From Roseiarcus sp963776665 (GTDB taxonomy: Bacteria; Pseudomonadota; Alphaproteobacteria; Rhizobiales; Beijerinckiaceae): 64,000 bases of DNA. The translations under genes were made by a program, and so were the position numbers. Where the stretch lies: contig CAVZNQ010000033.1 of NCBI GenBank assembly GCA_963776665.1, forward strand, positions 26,694 through 90,693, written 5' to 3'. A model generated the notes under the pieces. That model was not told the DNA's origin, searched no databases, and worked only from the letters and a program-made list of their open reading frames with translations. This document shows positions 1-9,047 of the stretch, piece by piece (position 1 is the first letter of the stretch; each line of letters opens with the position of its first letter).

Positions 1-2
1 GC

Positions 3-86
3 GAGAACCTCGGCGTCTATCGCCAACGCTTCGCCGATGAGCGCCCGCCGCCCCCTCCCGTGTCGGCGAGGCTCGCGCGCGAGTAG
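3..86 (+). CDS. C-terminal end of an unidentified protein (partial)
   Basis: An open frame runs from the left edge of the window to a TAG at 84-86. It encodes about 27 residues that finish in a proline-rich, basic tail. The start and most of the gene lie outside the window, so no family can be named. It could also be a chance open frame in GC-rich DNA. Confidence 0.3.
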   Translation, partial: ENLGVYRQRFADERPPPPPVSARLARE

Positions 87-187
87 GGCGGGGCGGTCCG
101 GCGCGCGGCAGTGAAGCCATAAATTGGAACCTTTTGCGCCGTATTTCGTTTCGCGTTCGCGTTCCTACTACCGAGAAAGGACAAAAC

Positions 188-520
188 GTGGACAAGACGA
201 TCATGGGCCTGTTGGGCGGAGCTTCTGCGCTCGCCTTGCTTGGCGGCGGCCAGGCTTCCACGGCCGCTCCAGTCGACCAAGCGAATGGATTGCAACCTGC
301 GCGTTCATTCGCGGAATTGCTGGACCCGATCCCGAATGCGACCAACACTCTGCGGATAGAGGATGAAAGGGCGGCGGCCGATGTTTCCGCCGATGAAAAG
401 CCGTTGGTCGTGGCCCAGTACCACCACCATCATCACCACCACTATCATCACCACCACCACCACTATCATCATCATCACCACTATCATCACCACTACTGGT
501 CGCATGGCCACTATTATTAG
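188..520 (+). CDS. Small exported histidine-rich protein
   Basis: The product is about 110 residues. The N-terminus has a lysine and a hydrophobic, Gly/Ala/Leu-rich stretch like a signal peptide, followed by a short acidic linker. The last 35 or so residues are almost only His and Tyr in a His-rich, Tyr-punctuated pattern. I chose the GTG at 188 because a purine-rich ribosome site (AGAAAGGA, 174-181) sits 6 bases upstream and the signal-like segment follows directly. An in-frame start at 134 is possible. The tail suggests binding of Ni, Zn or Cu in the periplasm, but that is inference. No enzyme motif is present. Confidence 0.7.
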   Translation: MDKTIMGLLGGASALALLGGGQASTAAPVDQANGLQPARSFAELLDPIPNATNTLRIEDERAAADVSADEKPLVVAQYHHHHHHHYHHHHHHYHHHHHYHHHYWSHGHYY

Positions 521-594
521 GGCGAACTGACTCCGCCGCTCGTGGCGGTCATCTTTTGACCGCCGCCACGCGGCGGGCTGGACGTCAGTTCGTC
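521..594. terminator. Nested hairpin between convergent genes, probable bidirectional terminator
   Basis: The outer arms GGCGAACTGAC (521-531) and GTCAGTTCGTCC (583-594) pair. Inside them GTGGCGGTCA (542-551) pairs with TGACCGCC (557-564), leaving a small T-rich loop. It fills almost the whole gap between the stop codons of the His-rich gene and the convergent DUF6065-like gene. Confidence 0.6.
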
Positions 595-1320
595 CTAAGG
601 CCGACGCTTCGCCTTTTCGGTTGCGGCGCCGAGAATGTGGCGGTACGTGCCGTCGAACACGGTGTTCGTGGCTGACTTCCACTCAGTCTCGGCCGATAGC
701 GTGCTGCGGCTTTGATAGATGCGCCGCGACTGCAACTCGCGCTCGGCCGCTTCCTCCTCGGGCATTGGCGCAAGGTCGAACGTCGCCTCCTCGGGCACGA
801 CCAGCATTTGCGCGAATGGCTCCCCCGGCCGGAAAATGTGGGTCCTTCCTTCCGGCGGCGATTTGAACACCAGGAAATTGATCATCGGCCACCATCGCCG
901 GATCAAAGCCGGAACTGCGATTGGAACCGTATCGGTCGGATCGGTATAGAAACGCGGATGCGGCTCGGTGCGGATCGCCCAGCCTTGGTCTACCTTGAGA
1001 TCCAGCGACAGTTGGTAGGTGTAGTAGAGGGCGCCGAAGGTGCGGAACGGCGGCCATTGACCGCCGTAGTCCTCCGGCGGAGGGCCGAAATCGCCCTCCA
1101 GAAGGAGTTTGCCGCCGTTCGTGCTGACGTGAAGCTCGTTTTCATAGGGGTAAAACAATTCTATCCCGTAGCGGGCGCCTTCCGAAAACGGCAGGCAGTG
1201 CCAGGCCTGCTCCATCGACCCTGATTTTCTGGGCTGGCGCTCGCCGCCCCAGCCGGGAACCTCGAGCTTTGTCCGCCGGGGATTGAGGCCGGGGGTGAAC
1301 GAGCGATACTTGACTTGCAT
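595..1320 (-). CDS. DUF6065-like hypothetical protein
   Basis: The product is about 241 residues, soluble, with no signal peptide. It is rich in aromatic residues and proline (W, Y and P clusters around residues 60-150). It resembles proteins annotated as DUF6065, of unknown function; this is recognition by eye, of moderate certainty. I chose the ATG at 1320 because GGGAGGG lies 10 bases upstream. A longer form from GTG 1425 would overlap the upstream stop by GTGA, so translational coupling with the GT61 gene is possible. Its position directly after a glycosyltransferase gene on the same strand suggests an operon. Confidence 0.6.
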   Translation of the reverse strand: MQVKYRSFTPGLNPRRTKLEVPGWGGERQPRKSGSMEQAWHCLPFSEGARYGIELFYPYENELHVSTNGGKLLLEGDFGPPPEDYGGQWPPFRTFGALYYTYQLSLDLKVDQGWAIRTEPHPRFYTDPTDTVPIAVPALIRRWWPMINFLVFKSPPEGRTHIFRPGEPFAQMLVVPEEATFDLAPMPEEEAAERELQSRRIYQSRSTLSAETEWKSATNTVFDGTYRHILGAATEKAKRRP

Positions 1321-1421
1321 TGGCGAAACGCCCTCCCACACGCGCCGGAACGAACGCCGCGCCGCGCCACCGCGTTCCATCGGCATCGGAAGTGGTTCAA
1401 GAGCGGCTGACGCTGTCCGCC

Positions 1422-2765
1422 TCACCCGTCAAGCATTGTCTTGACTGTCTCGACCAGGCGCGGGACGTCGACGTCATAGGAGAACTCGGAATCCTGGGCG
1501 TGCCGCGGATCCCTTAGCAGAGCCTCCTCCGTCTGGTGCTGGAACAGCACCACGTGCTCGAACCGGTTCATCGCCCCGAAGTGCGAGGACCACGGGTCGA
1601 ACTGACCCTCGGCGATGATCTCTATGAGCTTGGTTCCCGGGCGGCTGAAAATCGCGTTGACCATCGCCGAGCCGAATTCGGTGACGATGAATTCGGCGTT
1701 GGAGAACAGCATGGCCTGCTCGTCGAAGGGCAGTTTTTCCGGCTGAATCGCCGTAAAGCCGAACCGGGCAAGCGCCTCGATCATGGCCTTTCTGTTGCGG
1801 ATGTTGCGGGCGTCGCGGACGCCGCGGCAAACCAGCAACCGGCGCGGCCGCTCGGCAGCCGGGGCATGCTTTTCGATGTTGGCCAGGATTGAGGAAAAAA
1901 CGTCCTTGGTCTGCGGGTGGGCGTTGATCGAAGCTGCGCCCGAGTGCCGATTGCTCGTGATCGCATGTTCGAGAAACACCGGCTCAGGCTTGATTTCCCG
2001 GATCAGTCCCTGAGGAACGTCGAGGCGCGCGACCAGCGCCCGCTGCCACGGCCGCAGCGTCCAGCTCAGCATCGGCATGCGCATCTTGACGCCAAGGTGG
2101 ATCAGCGGAACCACGTCCAGCAGGTAGTGGCCGTAGTTTGGCTGGTCGGAGCCGGCGAGGAGCAGATGTTCGCCCGCTATCCTCGGGATCCGCGCGAGCC
2201 GCTCGCGATAGAGCAGATGTTCCCTGCCTCCGTCGGGCGACGGCAGGTCGACGATCGCCTTGACCCGTGTGAGAAAGCCGTCCTGAAACGGACCCAGGTA
2301 TGAATGGCGCCAAACCTTCCCCTGTTGCGAAACGAGCAGGCCGAAGTAGGGGAACCAGTATTGGTCGGTGAGGTGCTCGAGCATCATCGCCGGCGCATCG
2401 ACGGTATGATCGACATAGTGGACCCACTCGTCCTTCGTCGAGTTCACGCTGAGCGGGTGCAATCTGGTCTGATATTGGCAAGGGGCGAGGACCTCGCATT
2501 GCGCCTGCGGCGGGGGGAAGCGGCCGACGAACGCAACGTCCGCCAGTTGGGTCGTCGTATCCACCGAGACCGGCGTCCCCGCGTTCGAACCGGCGGCGAG
2601 CGCGCGTCGCATCGACCGTCGCGCGTTTCGCCATGGCGTCCTGACCGCCTTGCGCCAGAATGTGTGCAGGCTTTCGCTCAACCGAAGGCGCCCGGGACGT
2701 TCGACGCTGTCGGGAGTGGCGTTTTGCCGCCCTGCGAGGGAGAACGGCCGAATCTTGATCGTCAT
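1422..2765 (-). CDS. Glycosyltransferase family 61 protein
   Basis: The product is 447 residues. The central and C-terminal part carries GT61 (DUF563) hallmarks: NYGHYLLD near residue 210, a C-R-x-x-R-x-x-R-N region near 310-320, and EFGSAMVNAIF near 365. Such enzymes transfer sugars to polysaccharide or glycan acceptors. The first 70 residues are basic and variable. It is followed on the same strand by the DUF6065-like gene. Donor and acceptor cannot be told from sequence. No signal peptide is seen, so it is likely cytoplasmic. Confidence 0.75.
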   Translation of the reverse strand: MTIKIRPFSLAGRQNATPDSVERPGRLRLSESLHTFWRKAVRTPWRNARRSMRRALAAGSNAGTPVSVDTTTQLADVAFVGRFPPPQAQCEVLAPCQYQTRLHPLSVNSTKDEWVHYVDHTVDAPAMMLEHLTDQYWFPYFGLLVSQQGKVWRHSYLGPFQDGFLTRVKAIVDLPSPDGGREHLLYRERLARIPRIAGEHLLLAGSDQPNYGHYLLDVVPLIHLGVKMRMPMLSWTLRPWQRALVARLDVPQGLIREIKPEPVFLEHAITSNRHSGAASINAHPQTKDVFSSILANIEKHAPAAERPRRLLVCRGVRDARNIRNRKAMIEALARFGFTAIQPEKLPFDEQAMLFSNAEFIVTEFGSAMVNAIFSRPGTKLIEIIAEGQFDPWSSHFGAMNRFEHVVLFQHQTEEALLRDPRHAQDSEFSYDVDVPRLVETVKTMLDG

Positions 2766-3164
2766 CGCATTTCGTTCGAGAGACGGCCTGAGGCCGTCGG
2801 GGTTCGCATGCTATGGCGGGCATGGCGGCGGACGGCGCCTCCATCCGCTCCTTGACGGCGCAGGCCCGAACATCGCGGTCCCTATGCCCGATCGGGCGGC
2901 GGCCGACAAGTTCGGGCGGCCTCCTGCCACGAGGCGAACTGTCCACCGCGCGGACGAGCCGCTCGCGTGACACGCGCCGCGCCCGGGTCTATGGCGACGC
3001 TTGACGAGGCGTGAGCCGAGTCGCGCTCCCAATGCGTCCCAAGCCACGGCGTTCCGCTTCGTTCACGCGGCCGGCGCCCGCCTCGATTTCCGCTCGCAAC
3101 GCTGGCCGGCGGTTGCGGACGCGATCGCCAGGGCGGCGCAGAAGTCCTTTTTTGAGTCTCCCGG
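2766..3164. other. Intergenic region with no supported gene
   Basis: This is a 399-base GC-rich gap between the divergent GT61 and metallophosphoesterase genes. Short open frames exist on both strands, but none has a convincing start, ribosome site or recognisable product. It should hold promoters for both directions, but I see no clear box. Confidence 0.5.
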
Positions 3165-4394
3165 ATGAACTTCCGCTTCCTGCACGCCGCTGATCTTCAT
3201 CTCGGCAGTCCTTTTCTCGGCCTTGCCCAGAAGGACGAGGACGTTGCCGCGCGCTTCGCCAAGGCGAGCCGAAGCGCATTCGAAGACCTTGTTACGAAGG
3301 CGTTGGAGGAGGGCGTTTCGTTCGTCGTGATCGCCGGCGACGTTTTCGACGGCGAGTGGAAGGACGCCTCGATCGCTCTCTTCTTCAACAGGCAACTGGC
3401 TCGCCTCTCGAATCGCGGCGTTCCAATATTCCTCCTGCGGGGCAATCATGACGCTGAAAGCCTCGTCGCCAAATCCCTGACGTGGTCGGAGAACGTTTTC
3501 GAGTTTTCGACGAGGCGCCCGCAAACGCATCGCGTAAAGGATTTGCGCGTCGCGCTCCACGGACGCGGCTTTCCGCACCGCGAGGTGGTTGAGAACTATG
3601 CCGTCGACTATCCAGAACCGCTGGCTGGCTGGTTCAACATCGGCGTCCTGCACACCGCTTGCGGGCGCGCCGGCCATGAGAACTACGCGCCTTGCACGGT
3701 CGCTGACCTCGCGACGCGCGGTTACGACTATTGGGCGCTAGGCCACGTCCACGCGTTCGAAATCGTCTCCCGGGATCCATGGATCGTCTATCCCGGCAAT
3801 TTGCAGGGCCGAAGCATCAGAGAATGCGGCGAGAGGGGCGCCGTGATCGTGGAGGTTGCGGAGGGGGCCGTTACGGAGGTGCGACGTGTCGTGACGGACT
3901 ACGCGCGCTGGGCCGAGATCTTCGTCGACGCCGCGCCGCACAGCGATGAGACCGGCCTTCTTCGCGCGGTCGAGGCGGAAGTGCGCCCATATGCCGAGGC
4001 GGCGGGAGGCCAACTCCTCGCGGTGCGGGTTGTTTTGACGGGGGCGACGCCGTTGCATGCGCGGCTCGTCGCCGATCGGGACCGCCTGCGCGACGAGGTC
4101 GAGGCCGCGGCGCAGCGCTGCGCCGACGATATTTGGCTCGAACGTCTGCGCGTGGACACGGTGGAGCCGCCACGGCCGCCGCGCGACGCCGCGCTGGCCG
4201 AAATCGATCTGGCCGCGGCGCTCGAAGAATGCGAGGCGGACGCAGGAGTGCGCGCGCGTGTGGGCGAACTCGTCAGGACGATCAGGGACAAGCTCCCCGG
4301 CGGCATGGCGGAGGATGCGAGCGTTGCGCTCGGCCTCGACTCGATTCTGACGGAAGCGCGCGCGCTGGCGCTCGGCCGCGCAGGCGAGGTCTGA
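3165..4394 (+). CDS. DNA repair exonuclease, YhaO/SbcD-type metallophosphoesterase
   Basis: The product is 409 residues. The phosphoesterase motifs stand in the N-terminal third: ADLHLG near residue 9, GDVFDG near 58 and RGNHD near 91, then HTACG and GHVHAFE near 165-195. These bind two metal ions, usually Mn, in Mre11/SbcD-type nucleases. The C-terminal half (about 240-409) is a variable capping region. The next gene starts 6 bases after its stop and encodes an SbcC/YhaN-like ATPase, so the two very likely form a nuclease-ATPase complex acting on DNA ends. Closer to YhaO than to classical SbcD. Confidence 0.88.
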   Translation: MNFRFLHAADLHLGSPFLGLAQKDEDVAARFAKASRSAFEDLVTKALEEGVSFVVIAGDVFDGEWKDASIALFFNRQLARLSNRGVPIFLLRGNHDAESLVAKSLTWSENVFEFSTRRPQTHRVKDLRVALHGRGFPHREVVENYAVDYPEPLAGWFNIGVLHTACGRAGHENYAPCTVADLATRGYDYWALGHVHAFEIVSRDPWIVYPGNLQGRSIRECGERGAVIVEVAEGAVTEVRRVVTDYARWAEIFVDAAPHSDETGLLRAVEAEVRPYAEAAGGQLLAVRVVLTGATPLHARLVADRDRLRDEVEAAAQRCADDIWLERLRVDTVEPPRPPRDAALAEIDLAAALEECEADAGVRARVGELVRTIRDKLPGGMAEDASVALGLDSILTEARALALGRAGEV

Positions 4395-4400
4395 TGAGCC

Positions 4401-7400
4401 ATGCGGCTTCTGAGTCTCGAACTGGAGAAATTCGGCGCCTTCGAGACCCTGCGCATCGCTTTCCGGCCGGACGCGCGGCTGCATGTCGTCTACGGGCCGA
4501 ACGAGGCGGGCAAATCGACCGCGCTCGCCGCGGTCGGCGCCATGCTGTTCGGCGTGCCGGAGCGAACGCCCTATGCGTCCCGCTTCCCCGGCCAGTTGCG
4601 CATCGGCGGGGAGATTGTCGCGGCGGACGGCCGCTCGCTCAGGTTCTGGCGGCGCAAGGGGCGCAAGAACACGCTTCTGAGCGTCTCGGGCAGTCCTCTG
4701 CCTGACGACGCGCTCGCGCCGTTTCTTGGCGGCCTCAGCCAGGATGTGTTCGATCGCTCGTTCGGACTCGACGCGAACAAGCTGCGCGCCGGCGGCGATG
4801 AAATGTTGCGGGCGGACGGCGACGTCGGCGCGAGCCTCATGGCGGCCGCGTCCGGCCTGCGCGGACTGGCGGATCTCCGTCGATCTCTCGACGACGAAGC
4901 GGAAGGCGTTTTCGCGCTGCGCGCAAGCAAGGACCGCCGCTTTTATCAGGCGCTCGAGCGCTTCAACGCGGCGCGCGCCGCAATTCGCGAGAAGGAACTC
5001 CGCAGCGACGAATGGGTAAAACTCAACAAGGATATCGAGGAGCTCAGCCGCGAGTTGGACCGGCTGCGCGCCGAGCGCCGCGCCGGCGATGTGGAGCGGT
5101 CGCGCCTCAACCGGCTCAAGCGCACGGCGCCGCTCCTCGCCCGCATTCGTGAGACCGAGGCGGAGTTGATGTCTTTCAGCGACCTGCCCGAATTCGCTCC
5201 CGGCGTGACGCAGGGCTTGCAGGCGGCGCTCGACGAATTGCTTGTCGCGGGCGCCGAAGCGGAGCGGGCGCAAGCCGACGAGCAGCGCCTCGCTCACGAT
5301 CTGGCGAAAATCGCGGTTGATGGAGCGGTGTTGTCCGACGTTGCGGCGATCGAGGAACTCTTCCAGGCGAGCGGCGGCTACAAAGACGCAAAGCGCGATC
5401 TCCCGGCCGTTCAGCGCGAGGCGGACGCTTTCCTCGCAGCTCTCGATTCTCACGCTCGATCGCTGGGCTTGGCCGACGTCGGTTCGCTTGAGACGCGGCG
5501 GCCGACGGAATCGGCGAAGACCGAGGCGCGCAAATTGATCAAGCAGGGGCGCGACAGAGAAGCGGCGGCGAACGCGACGGCCGCTCAACTCTCCCAGGCC
5601 CAGAAAGCCAGCGAGCTGGCGCGCAATGCGCGAGAGGCGCACGGCGCTGGCCTCGATCCCGCGCCGTTGCGCGAGAAATATGCCGCTCTGGGCAAGGTCG
5701 CCGAGGAGGCGCGGAGGGCCGGCGACGCCCGAACTGCGTTGACGAAGGACGCTCTCGAGCTCGCCGACGCCGCCGCGAGGCTCGATCCGCCGGTCGTCGA
5801 CATCGAAGCGCTGGCGAGAACTTCGCTGCCGCGTCCCGAGGACCTCGTTCATTTTTCGGACGCCTTCGAGACGGGTTCGCGCCGGGCGCGAGAGGCCGCA
5901 AGAGAGAGGGAGGCGGTGGAGAAAGAGATCGCGGAAACCACTTCCCGCCTCGCCCGGCTCGCGGCCGGCCGTCCTTTGGCCACGCCGGATCGCATCGCCG
6001 AAGCGCGGACGCGCCGGGAGACGACGTGGCGGCCATTGCGGGCGGCGATATTCGGCGCGCGGGAGGCTCCGCTACTGGCGTCGCTCGGCGATCAGGTCGC
6101 GGAGTTTGAGCGCCTCAAGAGTGAGGCGGATCTTCTGGCGGACGATGCGATCGAAGACGCCGCGCGTCTCGCCGAACACGCGCTCGAGACCAAGCGGCTC
6201 GACCAACAGACCCGGGAGTACGCCTTGGCGCAAGCCGCAGAAGCGCGCGCGGCAGGGCTGCTCGCCGAAACGGAGCGGGGTTGGGGCGAGCTTTGGAAGC
6301 ACGTTTGCGCGGGTCCGCGTTCCCCAGCGAGAATGCAGGAATGGTCTCACCGCGTCGAACAGTTTCTGAAGGCGCGCGACAAGCTCGTCGCGCGCCGGAC
6401 GGAGCTCGAGGCGAAAGAAGCCGAGCTCCGCCGCATCGAGCCCGTTCTGCGCGCGCTTGGCCTTGCGGCCGGACTGAGCGCGATCGAGGGCCTCGATTGT
6501 ATCCGCATGGCTGATCGCCTCGAACGGCGCCTCGAGGAGATTGCGCGCGCCTGGGAGAGATCGCGCGATCTGGAGACCCGGTTCATCGAAGCCCGCCGGC
6601 GTCTCGAGGACGCGAAAACCGAAGACGCGGCCGCCGCGGCCCTCCTCGACGATTGGCGGCGCCGCTGGGCTGTCGCCGTCCGCGCCCTGGGTCTTGAGGG
6701 CGACGCTTCGATCGAAGCCGCCGAAACAGCCCTCGAAGTTTGGGACAAGGCCTTCAACGACGCTGAGAACCATCGCAACCGCATGCGCCGCGTCGCCGGT
6801 ATCCAGCGGAACATGAGCGACTTCGAGACCGAAGCGCGCGCGCTCGTTCAGCGCTGCGCGCCGGCTCACGCCGACTTGCCGGCCGAGGCAGCCGCGCGTC
6901 TCTTGAACGAGCGCCTGGTGGAGGCGCGCGCAGCCGAAACGAAGCGGCGCGCGGCGGCCGAGCGGAGGGAGACGGCGCTCGGCGCGCTCGATGAGGCGCG
7001 CGCTCGGCGCAGCAGGGCCGAGGAGACGATGGCGGCAAGGGCCGCCTCTCTGCCCCAGGGCTGCGACGTGATTCCGTTGCTCGCGCGCGAGGGCGAGCGC
7101 GCCCGCATCGCGGAGGCGCTCCGCCAGCATCGACTTCGTCTCGCCGATCTGGCCGACGGGGTGGATGAGGCGCGCCTCGCCCTGGACTTGAACGCGCTCG
7201 AACCGGACGCCGCCGCTGCTCGTCTTTCGGAACTCGAGCGCCGGGACGAAGAACTGGGCCTCGAGGAAAAAGAGCGCTACGCGGAGCGGGACCGGCTTCA
7301 GCGGCAGCGTGGAGAGTTCGAGAGCAGCATCGGGGCCGAGGCGGCGCTGCAACAGCGCCGCAACGCGGAAGCCGAGCTTGTGGACGCCGCCCGCCGTTGG

Positions 7401-7874
7401 GCGGTGCTGAAGGCGGCTTCGACGCTCATCGGCGGCGCGCTCGAACACCATCGCGCGGCGCGGCGCGACCCGTTGATGACGCGCGCCGGGCAGGCGTTCG
7501 CGACCTTGACCGGGGGCGCCTTTTCCGGAGTAGACCAGAGTTACGACGACAGTGACGAGCCGAAGCTTGAAGCCTGCCGGCCAAATGGCGAGCGGGCCCC
7601 CGTGGCGCATCTCAGCGAAGGCGCGCGCGACCAGCTCTATCTCGCGCTACGGCTCGCCTATACCGAGGACTACGCCGCGCGCGCCGAGGCGCCTCCCTTT
7701 ATCGGCGACGACATTTTCGCCAGCTTTGACGATTTCCGGACCGGCAATGGTCTCGAAGCGCTCGCTGGCATGGGCGACCGCATTCAGCCGATCCTATTCA
7801 CCCACCATTTGCATGTCATCGAGCAGGCGAAGAGCCGGCTCGGCGCCGCCGCGGACATCATTCGGATCGGCTGA
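4401..7874 (+). CDS. YhaN-like (SbcC/Rad50-type) AAA ATPase with long coiled coil
   Basis: The product is 1157 residues. Walker A (GPNEAGKST) lies at residues 31-39. The middle (about 180-1000) is heavily charged, Glu/Arg/Ala-rich coiled coil. The C-terminal ATPase lobe has a signature-like LSEGARDQLYLALR near 1070 and a Walker B-like PFIGDDIF near 1105. This is the Rad50/SbcC layout of the YhaN (AAA_27) group. It is translated with the upstream YhaO-like nuclease (6-base gap), consistent with a DNA-end processing complex. It ends next to a stem-loop at 7892-7913. Large antisense frames here are composition artefacts. Confidence 0.88.
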   Translation: MRLLSLELEKFGAFETLRIAFRPDARLHVVYGPNEAGKSTALAAVGAMLFGVPERTPYASRFPGQLRIGGEIVAADGRSLRFWRRKGRKNTLLSVSGSPLPDDALAPFLGGLSQDVFDRSFGLDANKLRAGGDEMLRADGDVGASLMAAASGLRGLADLRRSLDDEAEGVFALRASKDRRFYQALERFNAARAAIREKELRSDEWVKLNKDIEELSRELDRLRAERRAGDVERSRLNRLKRTAPLLARIRETEAELMSFSDLPEFAPGVTQGLQAALDELLVAGAEAERAQADEQRLAHDLAKIAVDGAVLSDVAAIEELFQASGGYKDAKRDLPAVQREADAFLAALDSHARSLGLADVGSLETRRPTESAKTEARKLIKQGRDREAAANATAAQLSQAQKASELARNAREAHGAGLDPAPLREKYAALGKVAEEARRAGDARTALTKDALELADAAARLDPPVVDIEALARTSLPRPEDLVHFSDAFETGSRRAREAAREREAVEKEIAETTSRLARLAAGRPLATPDRIAEARTRRETTWRPLRAAIFGAREAPLLASLGDQVAEFERLKSEADLLADDAIEDAARLAEHALETKRLDQQTREYALAQAAEARAAGLLAETERGWGELWKHVCAGPRSPARMQEWSHRVEQFLKARDKLVARRTELEAKEAELRRIEPVLRALGLAAGLSAIEGLDCIRMADRLERRLEEIARAWERSRDLETRFIEARRRLEDAKTEDAAAAALLDDWRRRWAVAVRALGLEGDASIEAAETALEVWDKAFNDAENHRNRMRRVAGIQRNMSDFETEARALVQRCAPAHADLPAEAAARLLNERLVEARAAETKRRAAAERRETALGALDEARARRSRAEETMAARAASLPQGCDVIPLLAREGERARIAEALRQHRLRLADLADGVDEARLALDLNALEPDAAAARLSELERRDEELGLEEKERYAERDRLQRQRGEFESSIGAEAALQQRRNAEAELVDAARRWAVLKAASTLIGGALEHHRAARRDPLMTRAGQAFATLTGGAFSGVDQSYDDSDEPKLEACRPNGERAPVAHLSEGARDQLYLALRLAYTEDYAARAEAPPFIGDDIFASFDDFRTGNGLEALAGMGDRIQPILFTHHLHVIEQAKSRLGAAADIIRIG

Positions 7875-7891
7875 GCTGTCGTTCGCCCCAG

Positions 7892-7913
7892 CCTCTCCCG
7901 CGAACGGGAGAGG
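7892..7913. terminator. Perfect 9-bp stem-loop between convergent genes
   Basis: CCTCTCCCG and CGGGAGAGG flank a CGAA loop, 18 bases after the stop of the ATPase gene and just before the end of the convergent BMP gene. There is no T-run. It may be a shared terminator, or a copy of the dispersed CTCTCCCG-type palindromes common in proteobacterial intergenic DNA. Confidence 0.55.
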
Positions 7914-7936
7914 GAAGGGCGGGATGAGAGCGCGGT

Positions 7937-9016
7937 TCAGCTCTGCACACCCTGGACGTACCAGTCGATCGTCGCGAGCTTGTCGTCGGGCATTCGTTCG
8001 CCCTTCGCCACCTTCACCGCGCCGGTCTGGTCCTTGATCTCGCCGGTGAAGACGTCGTAGCTGCCGTCCTTCCAGCCTGAGATGATCTTGTCGCTAGCGG
8101 CCTTCACGTTGTCGGGCAGCGCCTTGTTGTAGGGCGCCATGACGACGGTGCCCTCCTTGAAGCCCCACCATGCATCGTCGGACTTCCAGCTTCCGTCGAG
8201 CATCGCCTTCGCGCGCGAGATGTAGTAGGGGCCCCAGATGTCCTCGATGCCGGTCGCCTGTGTCTTGGGCGCGAAGCGCGACATGTCCGCGCCCTGACCG
8301 AAGCACCAGACCTTCCGCTGCTCGCAGACCTGAAGGCCGGCCGGGCTGTCGGTATGCTGGGCGACGACGTCGCAGCCGAGGTTGATGAGGGTCTGGACCG
8401 CGGCCGCTTCCTTGGCCGGATCGAACCACGAATCGATCATGACAAGCTTGGTCGTGATCTTCGGATTGACCGCCTGGGCCGAGAGCGTGAACGAGTTCAC
8501 GCCGAGCACGACCTCCGGCACCTTGTAGGAGCCGAGATAGCCGATCACACCCGATTTCGACAGCATGCCGGCGACCGTGCCCTCGACCGCGCGGCCCTGA
8601 TGGAAGCGGGAGTTGTAGGTGCCGACGTTGTCAGCATGTTTGTAGCCGGTGCAGTGCTCGAACTTGACGTCCGGGAATTGCTTCGCGACCTCGATTGTCT
8701 GATCCATGTAGCCGTAGGAGGTCGTGAAGATCAACTTGTTGCCCTGCTGGGCGAGGTCCTTGAGGATCGGGATCGCGCTCGCGTCCTCTTTCACGTTCTC
8801 GACGTAGCTCGAGACGATCTGGCCCTTGAGCGCCTCGTCCATCGCGAGGCGTCCCTTGTTGTGCGCCCAGGTCCAGCCGAAGTCGCCGATCGGCCCGAGA
8901 TAGATGTACCCGATCTTCAGCGGGTCGGCGGCGAAGGCGCCGCGCCCGAGGGCGGGGAGCGCCAAGCCGGCCAAGGCGGCCGACTTCATGAGATTGCGTC
9001 GCGTAATATTGGTCAT
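7937..9016 (-). CDS. BMP-family ABC transporter substrate-binding protein
   Basis: The product is 359 residues. The N-terminus has a twin-arginine-like signal (TRRNLMK, then a hydrophobic stretch ending AFAADP), so it is probably exported folded to the periplasm. The body matches the BMP/PnrA family: KIGYIYLGPIGDFGWTWAHN near residue 35, then a Gly-Ala rich fold. Family members bind purine nucleosides or related compounds. ATG 9016 is chosen because GGAGCAG stands 5 bases upstream and the signal starts there. It is the last gene of an ABC operon: ATPase, permease, permease, binding protein. Confidence 0.87.
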   Translation of the reverse strand: MTNITRRNLMKSAALAGLALPALGRGAFAADPLKIGYIYLGPIGDFGWTWAHNKGRLAMDEALKGQIVSSYVENVKEDASAIPILKDLAQQGNKLIFTTSYGYMDQTIEVAKQFPDVKFEHCTGYKHADNVGTYNSRFHQGRAVEGTVAGMLSKSGVIGYLGSYKVPEVVLGVNSFTLSAQAVNPKITTKLVMIDSWFDPAKEAAAVQTLINLGCDVVAQHTDSPAGLQVCEQRKVWCFGQGADMSRFAPKTQATGIEDIWGPYYISRAKAMLDGSWKSDDAWWGFKEGTVVMAPYNKALPDNVKAASDKIISGWKDGSYDVFTGEIKDQTGAVKVAKGERMPDDKLATIDWYVQGVQS

Positions 9017-9047
9017 TTTTCTGCTCCTTGCTTGTTTTGATCTGGGC

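Noticed and set aside
415..515. CAC/CAT repeat tract as a possible microsatellite or CRISPR-like array
   Set aside because: It is the codon pattern of the His-rich tail of a supported gene; there are no spacers or regular repeat units.
3738..5852. A 704-codon open frame on the minus strand
   Set aside because: It is antisense to the well-supported YhaO and YhaN genes, Arg/Ala/Glu-rich and without motifs; a GC-driven shadow.
6072..7610. A 512-codon open frame on the minus strand
   Set aside because: Antisense to the YhaN ATPase gene, with low-complexity content and no domain.
7892..7913. Stem-loop as a mobile repeat element
   Set aside because: Only one copy is seen in this window, so a terminator is the simpler reading; a genome-wide search could change this.
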